Source: a virus
IMG/VR virus record: IMGVR_UViG_3300002141_000126
Span: 1-20,972 of that record
Direction: 5' to 3' (one strand)
Length of the DNA stretch: 20,972 nucleotides
The notes below the pieces were generated by a model. That model was not told the DNA's origin and searched no databases. It saw nothing but the letters and a program-made list of their open reading frames with translations. Positions 1 through 5,875 of the stretch are shown one piece after another. Every line of letters starts with the position of its first letter. The stretch's first letter is position 1. Position numbers and translations under genes: made by a program.

Positions 1-61
1 AATGGCATTGTAAGTGGTAATATATAAAAGTAATCAAATAAAGAGAAGAAGGATGTTTATT

Positions 62-781
62 ATGAAAATTGAAACACAGGTAATCGAGGTAAGAGTGACA
101 GACGAGAGCAGGGAACTATTTGAATCGGCAAATTCCGTCTCTAAGGAGGTATTATCCCTCACAATTGAGAATGATGAGCAATACTCAAACGCGGCGGAAC
201 TCACAAAGAAAATACGCGTTGTTTCAAAAGATTTAAATGCTTCAAGGGTATCTATCACGGCCCCGCTAGACGAAGCTAAGAAAAAGATCATGGATTTATT
301 CCGTGAACCACTAAGTGCCCTAGAATCGGCTCAGAAAACACTAGATTTTGGAATCAGAGACTACCACACCAAAAAAGAAAACGAACGTCGTGAGGCTGAA
401 AGAAAAGCAGAGGCTGTGGCCAAGGCTGAGGAAGAACGCAAAAAGAAGTTGTTAGAAGAGCAGGCACGGAAAGCAGAGGCGGCAGGCAGAGAAGCCCGCG
501 CAGAGGCACTCAGAGAAAAAGCAGAAGTTGTGCATGTTCCTATCATCTCCAAGCCAGTCGCAGAGGCCCCAAAAGTCGCTGGGATATCATTTAGGACAAC
601 GTGGAAGGCCAAGGTGTCGGATTACAAGAAAATCCCGCAAAACTTTTACATAAATGACCCAAAAGTGCAGGCAGCGATTCTGTCAGTAATGGACGGATAC
701 GCGAAGAACAGCAAAGGTGGTTTGGAAATTGCAGGGGTTGAATTTTACGATGAAAAAACAGTCGCAGGGAGGTCATTTTAA
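62..781 (+). CDS. DUF1351-like phage coiled-coil protein
   Basis: A 239-residue protein with a helical N-terminal half, a strongly charged Ala/Glu/Lys/Arg-rich coiled coil at about residues 95-155, and a compact C-terminal module starting WKAKVSDYKK and containing GVEFYDE. That layout (coiled coil, then a W..KV.D...IP segment and a GV motif) is what I know from DUF1351-type phage proteins, which usually lie beside RecT/exonuclease recombination genes and SSB. The exact biochemical role of the family is not settled. I chose the ATG at 62 because AGAAGGA lies about 8 bases upstream. A GTG at 14 and an ATG at 53 are in frame but lack a properly spaced ribosome-binding site. The stop overlaps the SSB start (TAATG), so the two are probably translationally coupled. 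The first 13 bases may be the last codons of an upstream gene. Family assignment is moderate. Confidence 0.65.
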   Translation: MKIETQVIEVRVTDESRELFESANSVSKEVLSLTIENDEQYSNAAELTKKIRVVSKDLNASRVSITAPLDEAKKKIMDLFREPLSALESAQKTLDFGIRDYHTKKENERREAERKAEAVAKAEEERKKKLLEEQARKAEAAGREARAEALREKAEVVHVPIISKPVAEAPKVAGISFRTTWKAKVSDYKKIPQNFYINDPKVQAAILSVMDGYAKNSKGGLEIAGVEFYDEKTVAGRSF

Positions 782-1149
782 TGAACAGATTATTGGTAAC
801 GGGTAGATTGGTTGCGGATCCAGAAGTAAAGCAAGCAGCGTCCGGGGTTTTGATGGCTAATATTATTGTAGCCGTTCGGCGGGACTTCAAGGACAAAAAA
901 ACGGGTAAGTATGAGTCTGATTTTTTACGCTTCAAAGCTTTTGATAAAACAGCAAACTTTTTAGATAGCTATCTAAAAAAGGGAGATCAAATTGAGATTG
1001 AAGGGTCTATTAGCAATAACAACTATGAAAAAGAAGGGAAAATGGTATATCAGAACGATTTTGTTGCGAACCGAGTTTCCCCGCTTGGTTCTGCAAAAAA
1101 GACAACAGAATTAAATACAAATTTAGATACATACGAGCTTCACTTTTGA
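781..1149 (+). CDS. ssb: single-stranded DNA-binding protein (SSB)
   Basis: A 122-residue OB-fold SSB. The N-terminus MNRLLVTGRLVADPEVK, the following ANIIVAVRR strand and the later DFLRFKAFDKTANFLDSYLKKGDQIEIEG stretch, split by the usual KKTGKYES loop, are diagnostic of the bacterial/phage SSB family. It coats single-stranded DNA during replication and recombination. The protein is shorter than cellular SSBs: the OB fold ends near residue 98 and the tail is only about 24 residues. The C-terminus, DTYELHF, ends in Phe like canonical SSB tips but lacks the run of acidic residues (DDDIPF type) that binds partner proteins. It directly follows the DUF1351-like gene, which supports a recombination/replication module. 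The stop codon overlaps the start of a possible 19-codon ORF (TGATG). Confidence 0.95.
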   Translation: MNRLLVTGRLVADPEVKQAASGVLMANIIVAVRRDFKDKKTGKYESDFLRFKAFDKTANFLDSYLKKGDQIEIEGSISNNNYEKEGKMVYQNDFVANRVSPLGSAKKTTELNTNLDTYELHF

Positions 1150-1208
1150 TGACATACGAACTAGATTTTGGCGTCGTAATACTCATAGCTGTTATGAGTT
1201 TGAATTGA
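1149..1208 (+). CDS. possible 19-aa hydrophobic mini-protein after ssb
   Basis: A very short ORF whose ATG overlaps the ssb stop (TGATG), so it could be translated by re-initiation. It reads MTYELDFGVVILIAVMSLN: a short acidic head and a hydrophobic stretch long enough to dip into a membrane. Its first residues (MTYELDF) closely resemble the SSB C-terminus (DTYELHF), and the DNA shows a matching partial repeat, so it may be a leftover of a small duplication rather than a gene. It contains an RNA hairpin. There is no independent Shine-Dalgarno site. Confidence 0.25.
   Translation: MTYELDFGVVILIAVMSLN
1181..1199 (+). promoter_or_regulatory. 7-bp stem hairpin upstream of the 77-aa gene
   Basis: ACTCATA, a five-base loop, then TATGAGT form a perfect 7-bp stem. 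It lies between ssb and the next gene, about 22 bases before its ATG and just ahead of its AAGGAAG ribosome-binding site. No T-run follows, so it is not a typical intrinsic terminator. It could be an mRNA processing or stability element, or chance. Confidence 0.3.
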
Positions 1209-1221
1209 AAAGGAAGAAATA

Positions 1222-1455
1222 ATGGGAATTGAAAAGACTTTAACATTCGACGATGTAAGAAATGGAGATCAATACAAAAAAATAAAAGGGGGAATAGCTG
1301 CACATGGGCTATCAAAACGAGAATGGTTTGCAGGTATGGCGTTAATTGCTCTGGCTGGAAAAATAAAGTTAAGCGATGAAATCATAGCCAGATACTCTGT
1401 GGATGTCGCCGATGCAGTCATGGCAGAATTAGATAAAAAAAAGGAAGAAAAATGA
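1222..1455 (+). CDS. small conserved phage protein of unknown function
   Basis: A 77-residue soluble protein. The central segment GLSKREWFAGMALIALAGK followed by a C-terminal VADAVMAELDKKKEEK helix is a pattern I associate with small proteins of many phage early regions (G-[LIM]-[ST]-KREYFA-[GA]-A, then an A.AD..L.EL helix). Their function is unknown. The start at 1222 is preceded by AAGGAAG at a good distance. The last bases overlap the next gene (ATGA). It sits in the replication operon between ssb and the initiator-like gene, so an early accessory role is likely, but nothing in the sequence names a reaction or binding partner. Confidence 0.75.
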   Translation: MGIEKTLTFDDVRNGDQYKKIKGGIAAHGLSKREWFAGMALIALAGKIKLSDEIIARYSVDVADAVMAELDKKKEEK

Positions 1456-1637
1456 ACACATTACCAACAACGTACAGCCTATCTCTTGGGGTATCTGTAG
1501 CAAACACAACGGGGGGTCTAAAATATAGCCCGATTGGGAATATTATTCGGACATTATGGGTATTTTTATCCATTGTCCTTATTGACATCCCAACGACTAT
1601 TTATTATTATACAAAAGAACTAATTCAAAGGAGATAA
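1452..1637 (+). CDS. small single-pass membrane protein
   Basis: A 61-residue protein with one clear hydrophobic segment at about residues 31-52 (NIIRTLWVFLSIVLIDIPTT) and a short basic C-terminal tail (KELIQRR). The start is supported by AAAGGAAG upstream and by an ATGA overlap with the preceding gene. No family recognised. Small early phage membrane proteins can act in superinfection exclusion or host takeover, but nothing here proves such a role. Confidence 0.6.
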   Translation: MNTLPTTYSLSLGVSVANTTGGLKYSPIGNIIRTLWVFLSIVLIDIPTTIYYYTKELIQRR

Positions 1638-1638
1638 A

Positions 1639-1845
1639 ATGAGCATTTTAGAACACGTTAATAAATCTTCAAAGGATAGCCTAAAACGGCATGCCGAAAG
1701 ACAGTCTGAGATATTGAAAACAAAGTACGCAGAGCTTCGATTTCTTGGCTTGTCAGCGTCACAAGCTGGCGTTGGCAGTAAGTTAGGGGCAAAGAAATAT
1801 AGCGCATTACTGGAAGAATTGAAGGCCGGTGGCAATAAATCGTGA
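1639..1845 (+). CDS. small helical protein, unknown function
   Basis: A 68-residue basic, mostly helical protein. The middle, KYAELRFLGLSASQAGVGSKLGAKKYSALLEELK, has a pattern (helix, then LGLSASQAG, then helix) that could be a small helix-turn-helix DNA-binding unit, as in many phage regulators, but it is too short to assign. The start at 1639 follows AAAGGAG at the correct distance, one base after the previous stop. It lies immediately upstream of the replication initiator-like gene, so a regulatory role would fit. I do not recognise the family. Confidence 0.6.
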   Translation: MSILEHVNKSSKDSLKRHAERQSEILKTKYAELRFLGLSASQAGVGSKLGAKKYSALLEELKAGGNKS

Positions 1846-1877
1846 TTTGATGTGTTCGGTAGTTAGGGGACTGTAAG

Positions 1878-2555
1878 ATGGATTGGATAAAAATAAAAAC
1901 ACATCACATGTTGTTCTCGGAGCTCTCAATGACAGATCGAGGAATGCTTGTTTCTATACAATCCCTCACGGCTCACCTAGAGAGATTTCCGACAGATAAA
2001 GAGATCGCGATGCTTCCGGGAATCGGTCGGAAGGCTCTCGCAACACTGTCGGATAACGTTCGCAATACAGGCGCAACACTGTCGGACATCATTCACAAAG
2101 TCCTCGAAGACGTTTCGGAACTCAATAGCAACAGGATTAGCAGTCGAGAAAGAAAAAGGATTTCACGCTCAAAAAAACAAGATGTCACGCGTGACATTGA
2201 TGTGACGTCACAGGGACAAGCCGATACAGGTCACGCTATAAGAGAAGAGAAGAGAATAGAAGAGAAGAATATCTTATCAGATAGTGAAAAAAAATCTGTG
2301 ACTAGGTTTGTTAAGCCGGCGTTATCGGAGGTAGAGGATTTTATTGGGACGATAGATAATTGTCATGCCGCTGACAGAATGAAAGAGGCTGAATCATTTT
2401 TTGATTTTTACGAATCGAAGGGGTGGGTTGTTGGTAAGTCTGGAATGAAGGACTGGAGGGCCGCTGTAAGAAATTGGGTCAGGAACTCGGATAAATTCAA
2501 AGGGAAAAACAATGTTCAAAAGAAAGGTTTGAGGGAGATATGGGATGCAATCTAG
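1878..2555 (+). CDS. phage replication initiator-like protein (O-type)
   Basis: A 225-residue protein in two parts. Residues 1-85 (MDWIKIKTHH...LTDRGML...) look like the winged-helix N-terminal domain of phage replication initiators: W-I-K-I start, a hydrophobic helix, then a recognition-helix-like stretch. Residues 95-140 are a polar, charged linker. Residues 150-210 contain ESFFDFYESKGWVVGKSGMKDWRAAVRNW, a motif common at the C-terminus of phage replication proteins and primosome-related HTH proteins. AGGGGA precedes the ATG at 1878. The next gene overlaps by 11 bases and is helicase-loader-like, giving an O/P-style pair that would open the origin and load the replicative helicase. The linker-coding DNA carries palindromes and a purine tract that may be the origin itself. 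The role is inferred from layout and motif, not from an exact family match. Confidence 0.65.
   Translation: MDWIKIKTHHMLFSELSMTDRGMLVSIQSLTAHLERFPTDKEIAMLPGIGRKALATLSDNVRNTGATLSDIIHKVLEDVSELNSNRISSRERKRISRSKKQDVTRDIDVTSQGQADTGHAIREEKRIEEKNILSDSEKKSVTRFVKPALSEVEDFIGTIDNCHAADRMKEAESFFDFYESKGWVVGKSGMKDWRAAVRNWVRNSDKFKGKNNVQKKGLREIWDAI
2039..2086 (+). repeat. 15-bp direct repeat pair inside the initiator-like gene
   Basis: CGCAACACTGTCGGA occurs at 2039-2053 and again, identically, at 2072-2086, exactly 33 bases (11 codons) apart. Both copies are in the same reading frame and encode (L/G)ATLSD. This may be an internal duplication or an initiator-binding repeat (iteron). Confidence 0.6.
2163..2302. 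other. candidate replication origin within the initiator-like gene
   Basis: The segment has a 16-bp perfect palindrome at 2182-2197 (ATGTCACGCGTGACAT), a 12-bp perfect palindrome at 2201-2212 (TGTGACGTCACA), and further TCACGCT copies at 2163-2169 and 2231-2237, with a TGTGAC at 2297. It is followed by a purine-rich tract of repeating AGAAGAG units at 2240-2269 with one interrupting T, and then an AT-rich stretch. Clustered inverted repeats next to an asymmetric purine/AT-rich region inside an initiator gene is the arrangement of the lambda origin. The encoded protein segment is a low-complexity linker, so it could tolerate such DNA. The assignment is inference. Confidence 0.4.
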
Positions 2556-3117
2556 TCAGTATCGTGATGAAGTTAAATCGTTGGTTTTAAAGTCATTCTT
2601 GAGGTGTGGACAGGAAGAGAAGGTGCAGAGAATGACTATTTTGACTGATGATTTAGTTGAGAAGAATATTCCAATTGATGATTTAAGGATTGCATTTGAT
2701 TTGCACGCTCAAAAGTCCTCTTTTGTTCCTACGATGTCTGATATTTTGACCCTTTTTCAATCTAAAATGGAAGATGAAATGCAGCGTGAAATAGCAGAGA
2801 AATGGGTTTATTTCCTTGAGAATGCGCTTCACCCTCTTTCTAAAATTGATGATTGGGCATTCAGCGCTAGGCAGGAGATAGGCGACTCTAGGTGTTACTC
2901 GGCAACTGCCGCTGATATCCCTTGGATCAAAAAAGAATTTGTGGAGATAGTTAAAATGCAGATAACCGGAAAGCTTAAAATAAGCGGAGATGATCGGAAC
3001 TGGGTAAGAATTGGGGGATCTTGGGCAATAATGCCAGGCAATGCCGCCTCTGGGATAGATTTTAAAAAATTACTTGGCGGAAATAACATTTCAAAAATAG
3101 GAGGATCTTTATCGTGA
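2545..3117 (+). CDS. helicase-loader/inhibitor-like protein (P-type)
   Basis: A 190-residue protein. Residues 30-75 (DDLVEKNIPIDDLRIAFDLHAQKSSFVPTMSDILTLFQ) are an all-helical unit ending in F-x-P-[TS]-x-x-[DE]-[IL], the pattern seen at the N-terminus of phage helicase loaders or inhibitors such as the G39P group and in other replication accessory proteins. The remainder is a mixed domain with no motif I can name. No Walker A box is present, so it is not a DnaC-type AAA+ loader. The position directly after, and overlapping, the initiator-like gene is the strongest support. GAGGGAGAT precedes the start. The assignment is moderate to low. Confidence 0.5.
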   Translation: MQSSQYRDEVKSLVLKSFLRCGQEEKVQRMTILTDDLVEKNIPIDDLRIAFDLHAQKSSFVPTMSDILTLFQSKMEDEMQREIAEKWVYFLENALHPLSKIDDWAFSARQEIGDSRCYSATAADIPWIKKEFVEIVKMQITGKLKISGDDRNWVRIGGSWAIMPGNAASGIDFKKLLGGNNISKIGGSLS

Positions 3118-3368
3118 TTAATGAGAAGGATAAGGAAAAAATAAAAAGACCACACAGGACGAGCGGTAAGGCTGATGAATATTACTCATTATCATCAAAA
3201 GGAGTGGCCATATTGTCCGGTAAATTTTCAGGACGGTGTCTTTTGAAAAATGCCATTTATTGCAGGAACCATCCAAAGGTATTGGCAGAGTATGTTGATT
3301 TAGATAGACCGAAAGATGGGCCTGGTACGCTTTGCACTCGGTGTAAGTATGGGAGGGGTGATTTATGA
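3114..3368 (+). CDS. small Cys-cluster (zinc-ribbon-like) protein
   Basis: An 84-residue protein starting at a GTG that sits 9 bases after AGGAGG and overlaps the previous stop. The N-terminus is lysine-rich (EKDKEKIKRPHRTSGK). The C-terminal half has C42, C50, H53, then C74-x-x-C77, which could bind one zinc ion. No family was recognised. The following gene is also cysteine-rich and overlaps by 4 bases, so the two may work together or may be relics of one zinc protein family in the early region. Confidence 0.65.
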   Translation: MINEKDKEKIKRPHRTSGKADEYYSLSSKGVAILSGKFSGRCLLKNAIYCRNHPKVLAEYVDLDRPKDGPGTLCTRCKYGRGDL

Positions 3369-3637
3369 GCATATTGCCGAGCGATATCTCGAGATGTCAG
3401 GGAGAAGAAAATGCAAAATGCTGCCAGAATTGCAGGCGTAGAGAACCTGGTGTAGGAACTTATCAAGTCTATGCCGATATAGAGCCAGATTCTAACGGGA
3501 ATTGTGAACATCAAATTAAAAAAACAGGAAGAATTCATGTAAGAGTTACTAAATCAGAACTTCGTGTAATAGTTACTAAATCAGAACGTGGACGGCCTTC
3601 TGTTTCTAATGATGATGAAGTTGAGGTTTTGTTATGA
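3365..3637 (+). CDS. small Cys-rich phage protein with internal tandem duplication
   Basis: A 90-residue protein beginning MSILPSDISRCQG. Cysteines at 11, 19, 20, 23 and 47 (C-x7-CC-x-x-C, later CEH) resemble a group of small phage proteins with an LP-S-D...C.G....C..C..C.R signature of unknown function, presumably zinc-binding. The C-terminal half contains two near-identical nonapeptides, HVRVTKSEL and RVIVTKSER, caused by a 27-bp tandem duplication. GGGAGGGG provides a strong ribosome-binding site, and both ends overlap neighbours by ATGA. Function unknown. Confidence 0.65.
   Translation: MSILPSDISRCQGEENAKCCQNCRRREPGVGTYQVYADIEPDSNGNCEHQIKKTGRIHVRVTKSELRVIVTKSERGRPSVSNDDEVEVLL
3534..3587 (+). 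repeat. 27-bp tandem duplication (two units)
   Basis: Units at 3534-3560 and 3561-3587 match at 25 of 27 positions. The last 17 bases of each unit are identical (AGTTACTAAATCAGAAC). The unit is nine codons, so the reading frame of the host gene is kept. Confidence 0.85.
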
Positions 3638-3921
3638 ACAAAATAATAGCCATTAAAAAAATACTTGATTCACACACCCCATTTCCGGGGGTGGCCATGG
3701 TATCGGAATTTAAAGCAGGCCCAAATGTTGTGAAAATAGTTAAATGCCCGTTCAGTTTTTCGTATTTGGTTACTGTTGATTTTGATACAGATGATGTCTC
3801 TAAAATTGTTTTTAACGATAACGGGAAAAAATTTACATTCTCTAGTGTCGCAGAGTTTAATCGTCACTTTACAAGAGAGAAGCAGCCAAATTTGAGGAAA
3901 GTTTACCCGGAGCCAAAATGA
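3634..3921 (+). CDS. hypothetical early protein, 95 aa
   Basis: A soluble 95-residue protein with alternating hydrophobic strands in the middle (YLVTVDFDTDDVSKIVFND) and a helical, basic C-terminus. The start overlaps the previous stop (TTATGA) and is preceded by GAGG at about 7 bases. No motif or family recognised. Codon use and tight overlaps on both sides (ATGA at 3918) support it as a real member of the operon. Confidence 0.6.
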   Translation: MNKIIAIKKILDSHTPFPGVAMVSEFKAGPNVVKIVKCPFSFSYLVTVDFDTDDVSKIVFNDNGKKFTFSSVAEFNRHFTREKQPNLRKVYPEPK

Positions 3922-4139
3922 ATGAAATCAAACTAAACCTGCCGGAGACGGCCCCCAGGGACTGTACTGAGTTCATAGCTTTTTATGCATTTGGGGTGAT
4001 GACAGTGTCGTGGTGGGGTTGGGATCAGGTTTTTATTCCAACGTGTCGCGGGATATGTGACATGGATTCCACGGGGTGTTGCTCACCGATAAGAGACAAA
4101 ATGATTGGTTGGATTGAGAAAGAAAGGTTTGAGGTATGA
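3918..4139 (+). CDS. small phage protein (TAPRDxTEF family-like)
   Basis: A 73-residue protein. LPETAPRDCTEFIAFY near the N-terminus followed by VSWWGWDQ resembles the widespread small phage proteins with a D-T-A-P-[KR]-D-G-T-E-[FI] start and a W...W core; function unknown. It is unusual in having several cysteines (C16, C43, C47, C54, C55) in the C-terminal half (CRGICDMDSTGCC), which could form a metal site. GGAG lies 6 bases before the ATG. Overlaps both neighbours by four bases. Confidence 0.65.
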   Translation: MNEIKLNLPETAPRDCTEFIAFYAFGVMTVSWWGWDQVFIPTCRGICDMDSTGCCSPIRDKMIGWIEKERFEV

Positions 4140-4408
4140 AAATTGAAATTGAGATATCAGAGAAAAACGAATGCACAAGCGCCCCCTATTGGCTGATTAT
4201 TGACCCGCGACAGAATCTCGCCGTGAGCGATGATGGAGTTGAGAATATTGGTTTCATGGTAACAGGTCCATTTTTTAGTCGCGATGAGGCAAATAAAGTT
4301 CTTAAATCGCATCAGTACAGGTATTCTAAAAATGCCCGTATCTACTGCAATTCCACGCACCATAGGGGAAGTGTCAATTCCCATTACATGAGAAAGGTTG
4401 ATTTTTAG
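4136..4408 (+). CDS. hypothetical early protein, 90 aa
   Basis: A 90-residue soluble protein with a two-strand N-terminus (MKIEIEIS, YWLIIDPRQNLAVSDDG) and a central GPFFSRDEANKVLKSHQYRYSKNARIYC segment. The G-P-F-x-S-x-x-[ED]-A-...-L pattern with a following V/I-Y-C strand recurs in small phage proteins of unknown function, so this is probably a conserved accessory protein. AAAGG lies about 9 bases upstream of the start. Confidence 0.6.
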   Translation: MKIEIEISEKNECTSAPYWLIIDPRQNLAVSDDGVENIGFMVTGPFFSRDEANKVLKSHQYRYSKNARIYCNSTHHRGSVNSHYMRKVDF

Positions 4409-4410
4409 TC

Positions 4411-4860
4411 ATGAACACACAAAAGTCATTAAATGCAAATGCAGCTTATTCCGAATCGGAAAAGTATGTACGGACAATTAAAAATTATATTCACGAAAAG
4501 ATAGAACTGGCTAGCTCAGAAGGAAAAACGAGTATTGTCCTGGACCTATCAGACTACTCACCGTCCCTGATAAAGAATTCACTCGCCTATTTTAAAGATC
4601 AGGGATACTACGTAAATAAAAAAACAATACGTGACTTTCTCGTAGATCCATACGTTGTTTTTATTATTTCATGGGAACCTCAGATAACGCCAGTTTATCG
4701 CGTTCGTGGTTTTTTTAAAAAGGATTTCATTAGTAAAAAGATCATAATTTTGAGTGTTATAGCAGGCATATTGTTTGTAGGCGCCATGCATGTTGCCCGT
4801 TCCGGGTATCCTTTGCCAGGTTGCCTTTTGGCATATATCGTTGGGTTTTGGTGTGCGTGA
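4411..4860 (+). CDS. membrane-anchored protein with soluble N-terminal domain
   Basis: A 149-residue protein. Residues 15-95 form a soluble domain (helix TIKNYIHEKIELASSEGKTSI, then alternating strands including VVFIISWEP). It ends with two hydrophobic segments, about residues 111-129 (IIILSVIAGILFVGAMHVA) and 135-149 (LPGCLLAYIVGFWCA), so the C-terminus is probably anchored in the inner membrane with the N-terminal domain in the cytoplasm. Similar helix plus ISW-type soluble units occur in small phage proteins of unknown role. The ribosome-binding site is weak. It starts three bases after the previous stop. Confidence 0.55.
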   Translation: MNTQKSLNANAAYSESEKYVRTIKNYIHEKIELASSEGKTSIVLDLSDYSPSLIKNSLAYFKDQGYYVNKKTIRDFLVDPYVVFIISWEPQITPVYRVRGFFKKDFISKKIIILSVIAGILFVGAMHVARSGYPLPGCLLAYIVGFWCA

Positions 4861-4878
4861 TGTTGTGAGGAGGGAGTT

Positions 4879-5202
4879 TTGAATACACAAACAGTCTACA
4901 AGGCAACCTTTAAATACGAAAGTTTTCCTACATTCGGAGTTGTGAGTATGGGGGTCACTATACCCAGAACAACAGCACACATCACTATGGATTTTGGGTA
5001 TGGTTCTTCGATTAAAGGTGAAGATGTACGAGAAACTTTAGTGAAACGAGCGGAGCATATACTGAATGAAAAAATACACCCCTTGGAACTCGAACTACAG
5101 ATGCATTCGTTCATGATGGAGCCACACCTACAGAAAAAATTTATGCAGGCAGTGCGTCCGCTATTAGATGATTTATACATAAAGCTGGAGGTGGAAAAAT
5201 GA
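4879..5202 (+). CDS. hypothetical early protein with TTG start, 107 aa
   Basis: A 107-residue protein starting at TTG, chosen because GAGGAGGGAG lies just upstream at the usual distance and no better in-frame start exists. The N-terminal half is strand-rich (KATFKYESFPTFGVVSMGVTIP). The C-terminal half is helical with ELELQMHSFMMEPHLQKKFMQAVRPLLDDLYIKLE. No family recognised. It overlaps the next start by four bases. Confidence 0.6.
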   Translation: MNTQTVYKATFKYESFPTFGVVSMGVTIPRTTAHITMDFGYGSSIKGEDVRETLVKRAEHILNEKIHPLELELQMHSFMMEPHLQKKFMQAVRPLLDDLYIKLEVEK

Positions 5203-5510
5203 GCACACAAAATGAACTATTTTCAGAATTGGTGAAGCTAAAATCAGAGAACCCGCATTTGGACGTGGCTTTTATGGCCGATGGAGAGGAGACTCTCTCG
5301 GGATATCGAAGGAACGCGCACAAAATAAAATCGGTAGGTGTTGACTATATGATGGAAAGCAGCGGTTGGGATTATACTGTTGGAGAAATGGGCATTCTGG
5401 ACGAGATAGAGCATTCAACTGGTACTCGGTTCGTCGACGTAACAGCCGCAATTAGAGAAATACCAAACCGTATAAAAAAAGCGATAATCGTCTACACGGG
5501 GGCGTTATGA
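5199..5510 (+). CDS. hypothetical phage protein, 103 aa
   Basis: A 103-residue acidic protein. The N-terminal stretch LFSELVKLKSENPHLDVAFMADGEE resembles a small phage protein family of unknown function (F..L..L..ENP.L.V..M.D.E). A strong GGAGGTGG ribosome-binding site precedes the ATG and the neighbours overlap by ATGA. It immediately precedes the predicted endonuclease, but nothing in the sequence links it to DNA cleavage. Confidence 0.6.
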   Translation: MSTQNELFSELVKLKSENPHLDVAFMADGEETLSGYRRNAHKIKSVGVDYMMESSGWDYTVGEMGILDEIEHSTGTRFVDVTAAIREIPNRIKKAIIVYTGAL

Positions 5511-5875
5511 AAATAGATAAAGCCGATGATTTTATGCAGTATATCCATATCCTAAAGCCCTCCCTTAAAAAGGGAATGTTTCGGGAATACAGATTTTGCG
5601 CCGCAATTGTTGGCGACGGACCAGGGATACGCGGAAGACTAAAAAAAGCAGGTTTGCAAGACTGGCGTTTTGATTTTGCTTGGCCTGATTCAAAACTTGC
5701 GGTTGAAATTGACGGCGGCCAATGGATGGCTGGCGGTGGACGTCACAATTCCGACGGGGACCGGCTAAAACTAAACACAGCCGCAACTCTTGGGTGGAGG
5801 ATCATTCGGTTCTCTGTAAAGACCATGACGGATGACCCTATCGGGTGTTTAAAGAAAGTTGAGGGGGCTTTATGA
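5507..5875 (+). CDS. DUF559/Vsr-like PD-(D/E)XK endonuclease
   Basis: A 122-residue protein with the core of a small restriction-endonuclease-fold nuclease: D56 in WRFDFAWP, E67 and D69 in LAVEIDGGQW, a histidine-containing GGGRHNSDGDRLKLN helix, and GWRIIRFSVKTM near the end. The order (DF..., vEiDGg, H, D..K, GW..iRf) is that of DUF559/Vsr-type nucleases. Catalysis would use D56 and E67 with a divalent metal. Phage members could nick mismatched or modified DNA, resolve junctions, or degrade foreign DNA; the sequence does not say which. It has only a weak ribosome-binding site, but ATGA overlaps on both sides suggest translational coupling with the next, Lar-like gene. Confidence 0.8.
   Translation: MKIDKADDFMQYIHILKPSLKKGMFREYRFCAAIVGDGPGIRGRLKKAGLQDWRFDFAWPDSKLAVEIDGGQWMAGGGRHNSDGDRLKLNTAATLGWRIIRFSVKTMTDDPIGCLKKVEGAL

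Noticed and set aside
14-61. GTG and ATG starts upstream of the DUF1351-like protein
   Set aside because: The added residues (lysine/arginine-rich) are encoded across the ribosome-binding site AGAAGGA that serves the ATG at 62.
2201-2212. CRP-like operator (TGTGACGTCACA)
   Set aside because: CRP sites need about 6 bases between TGTGA and TCACA; here there are 2, and the site is inside a coding region.
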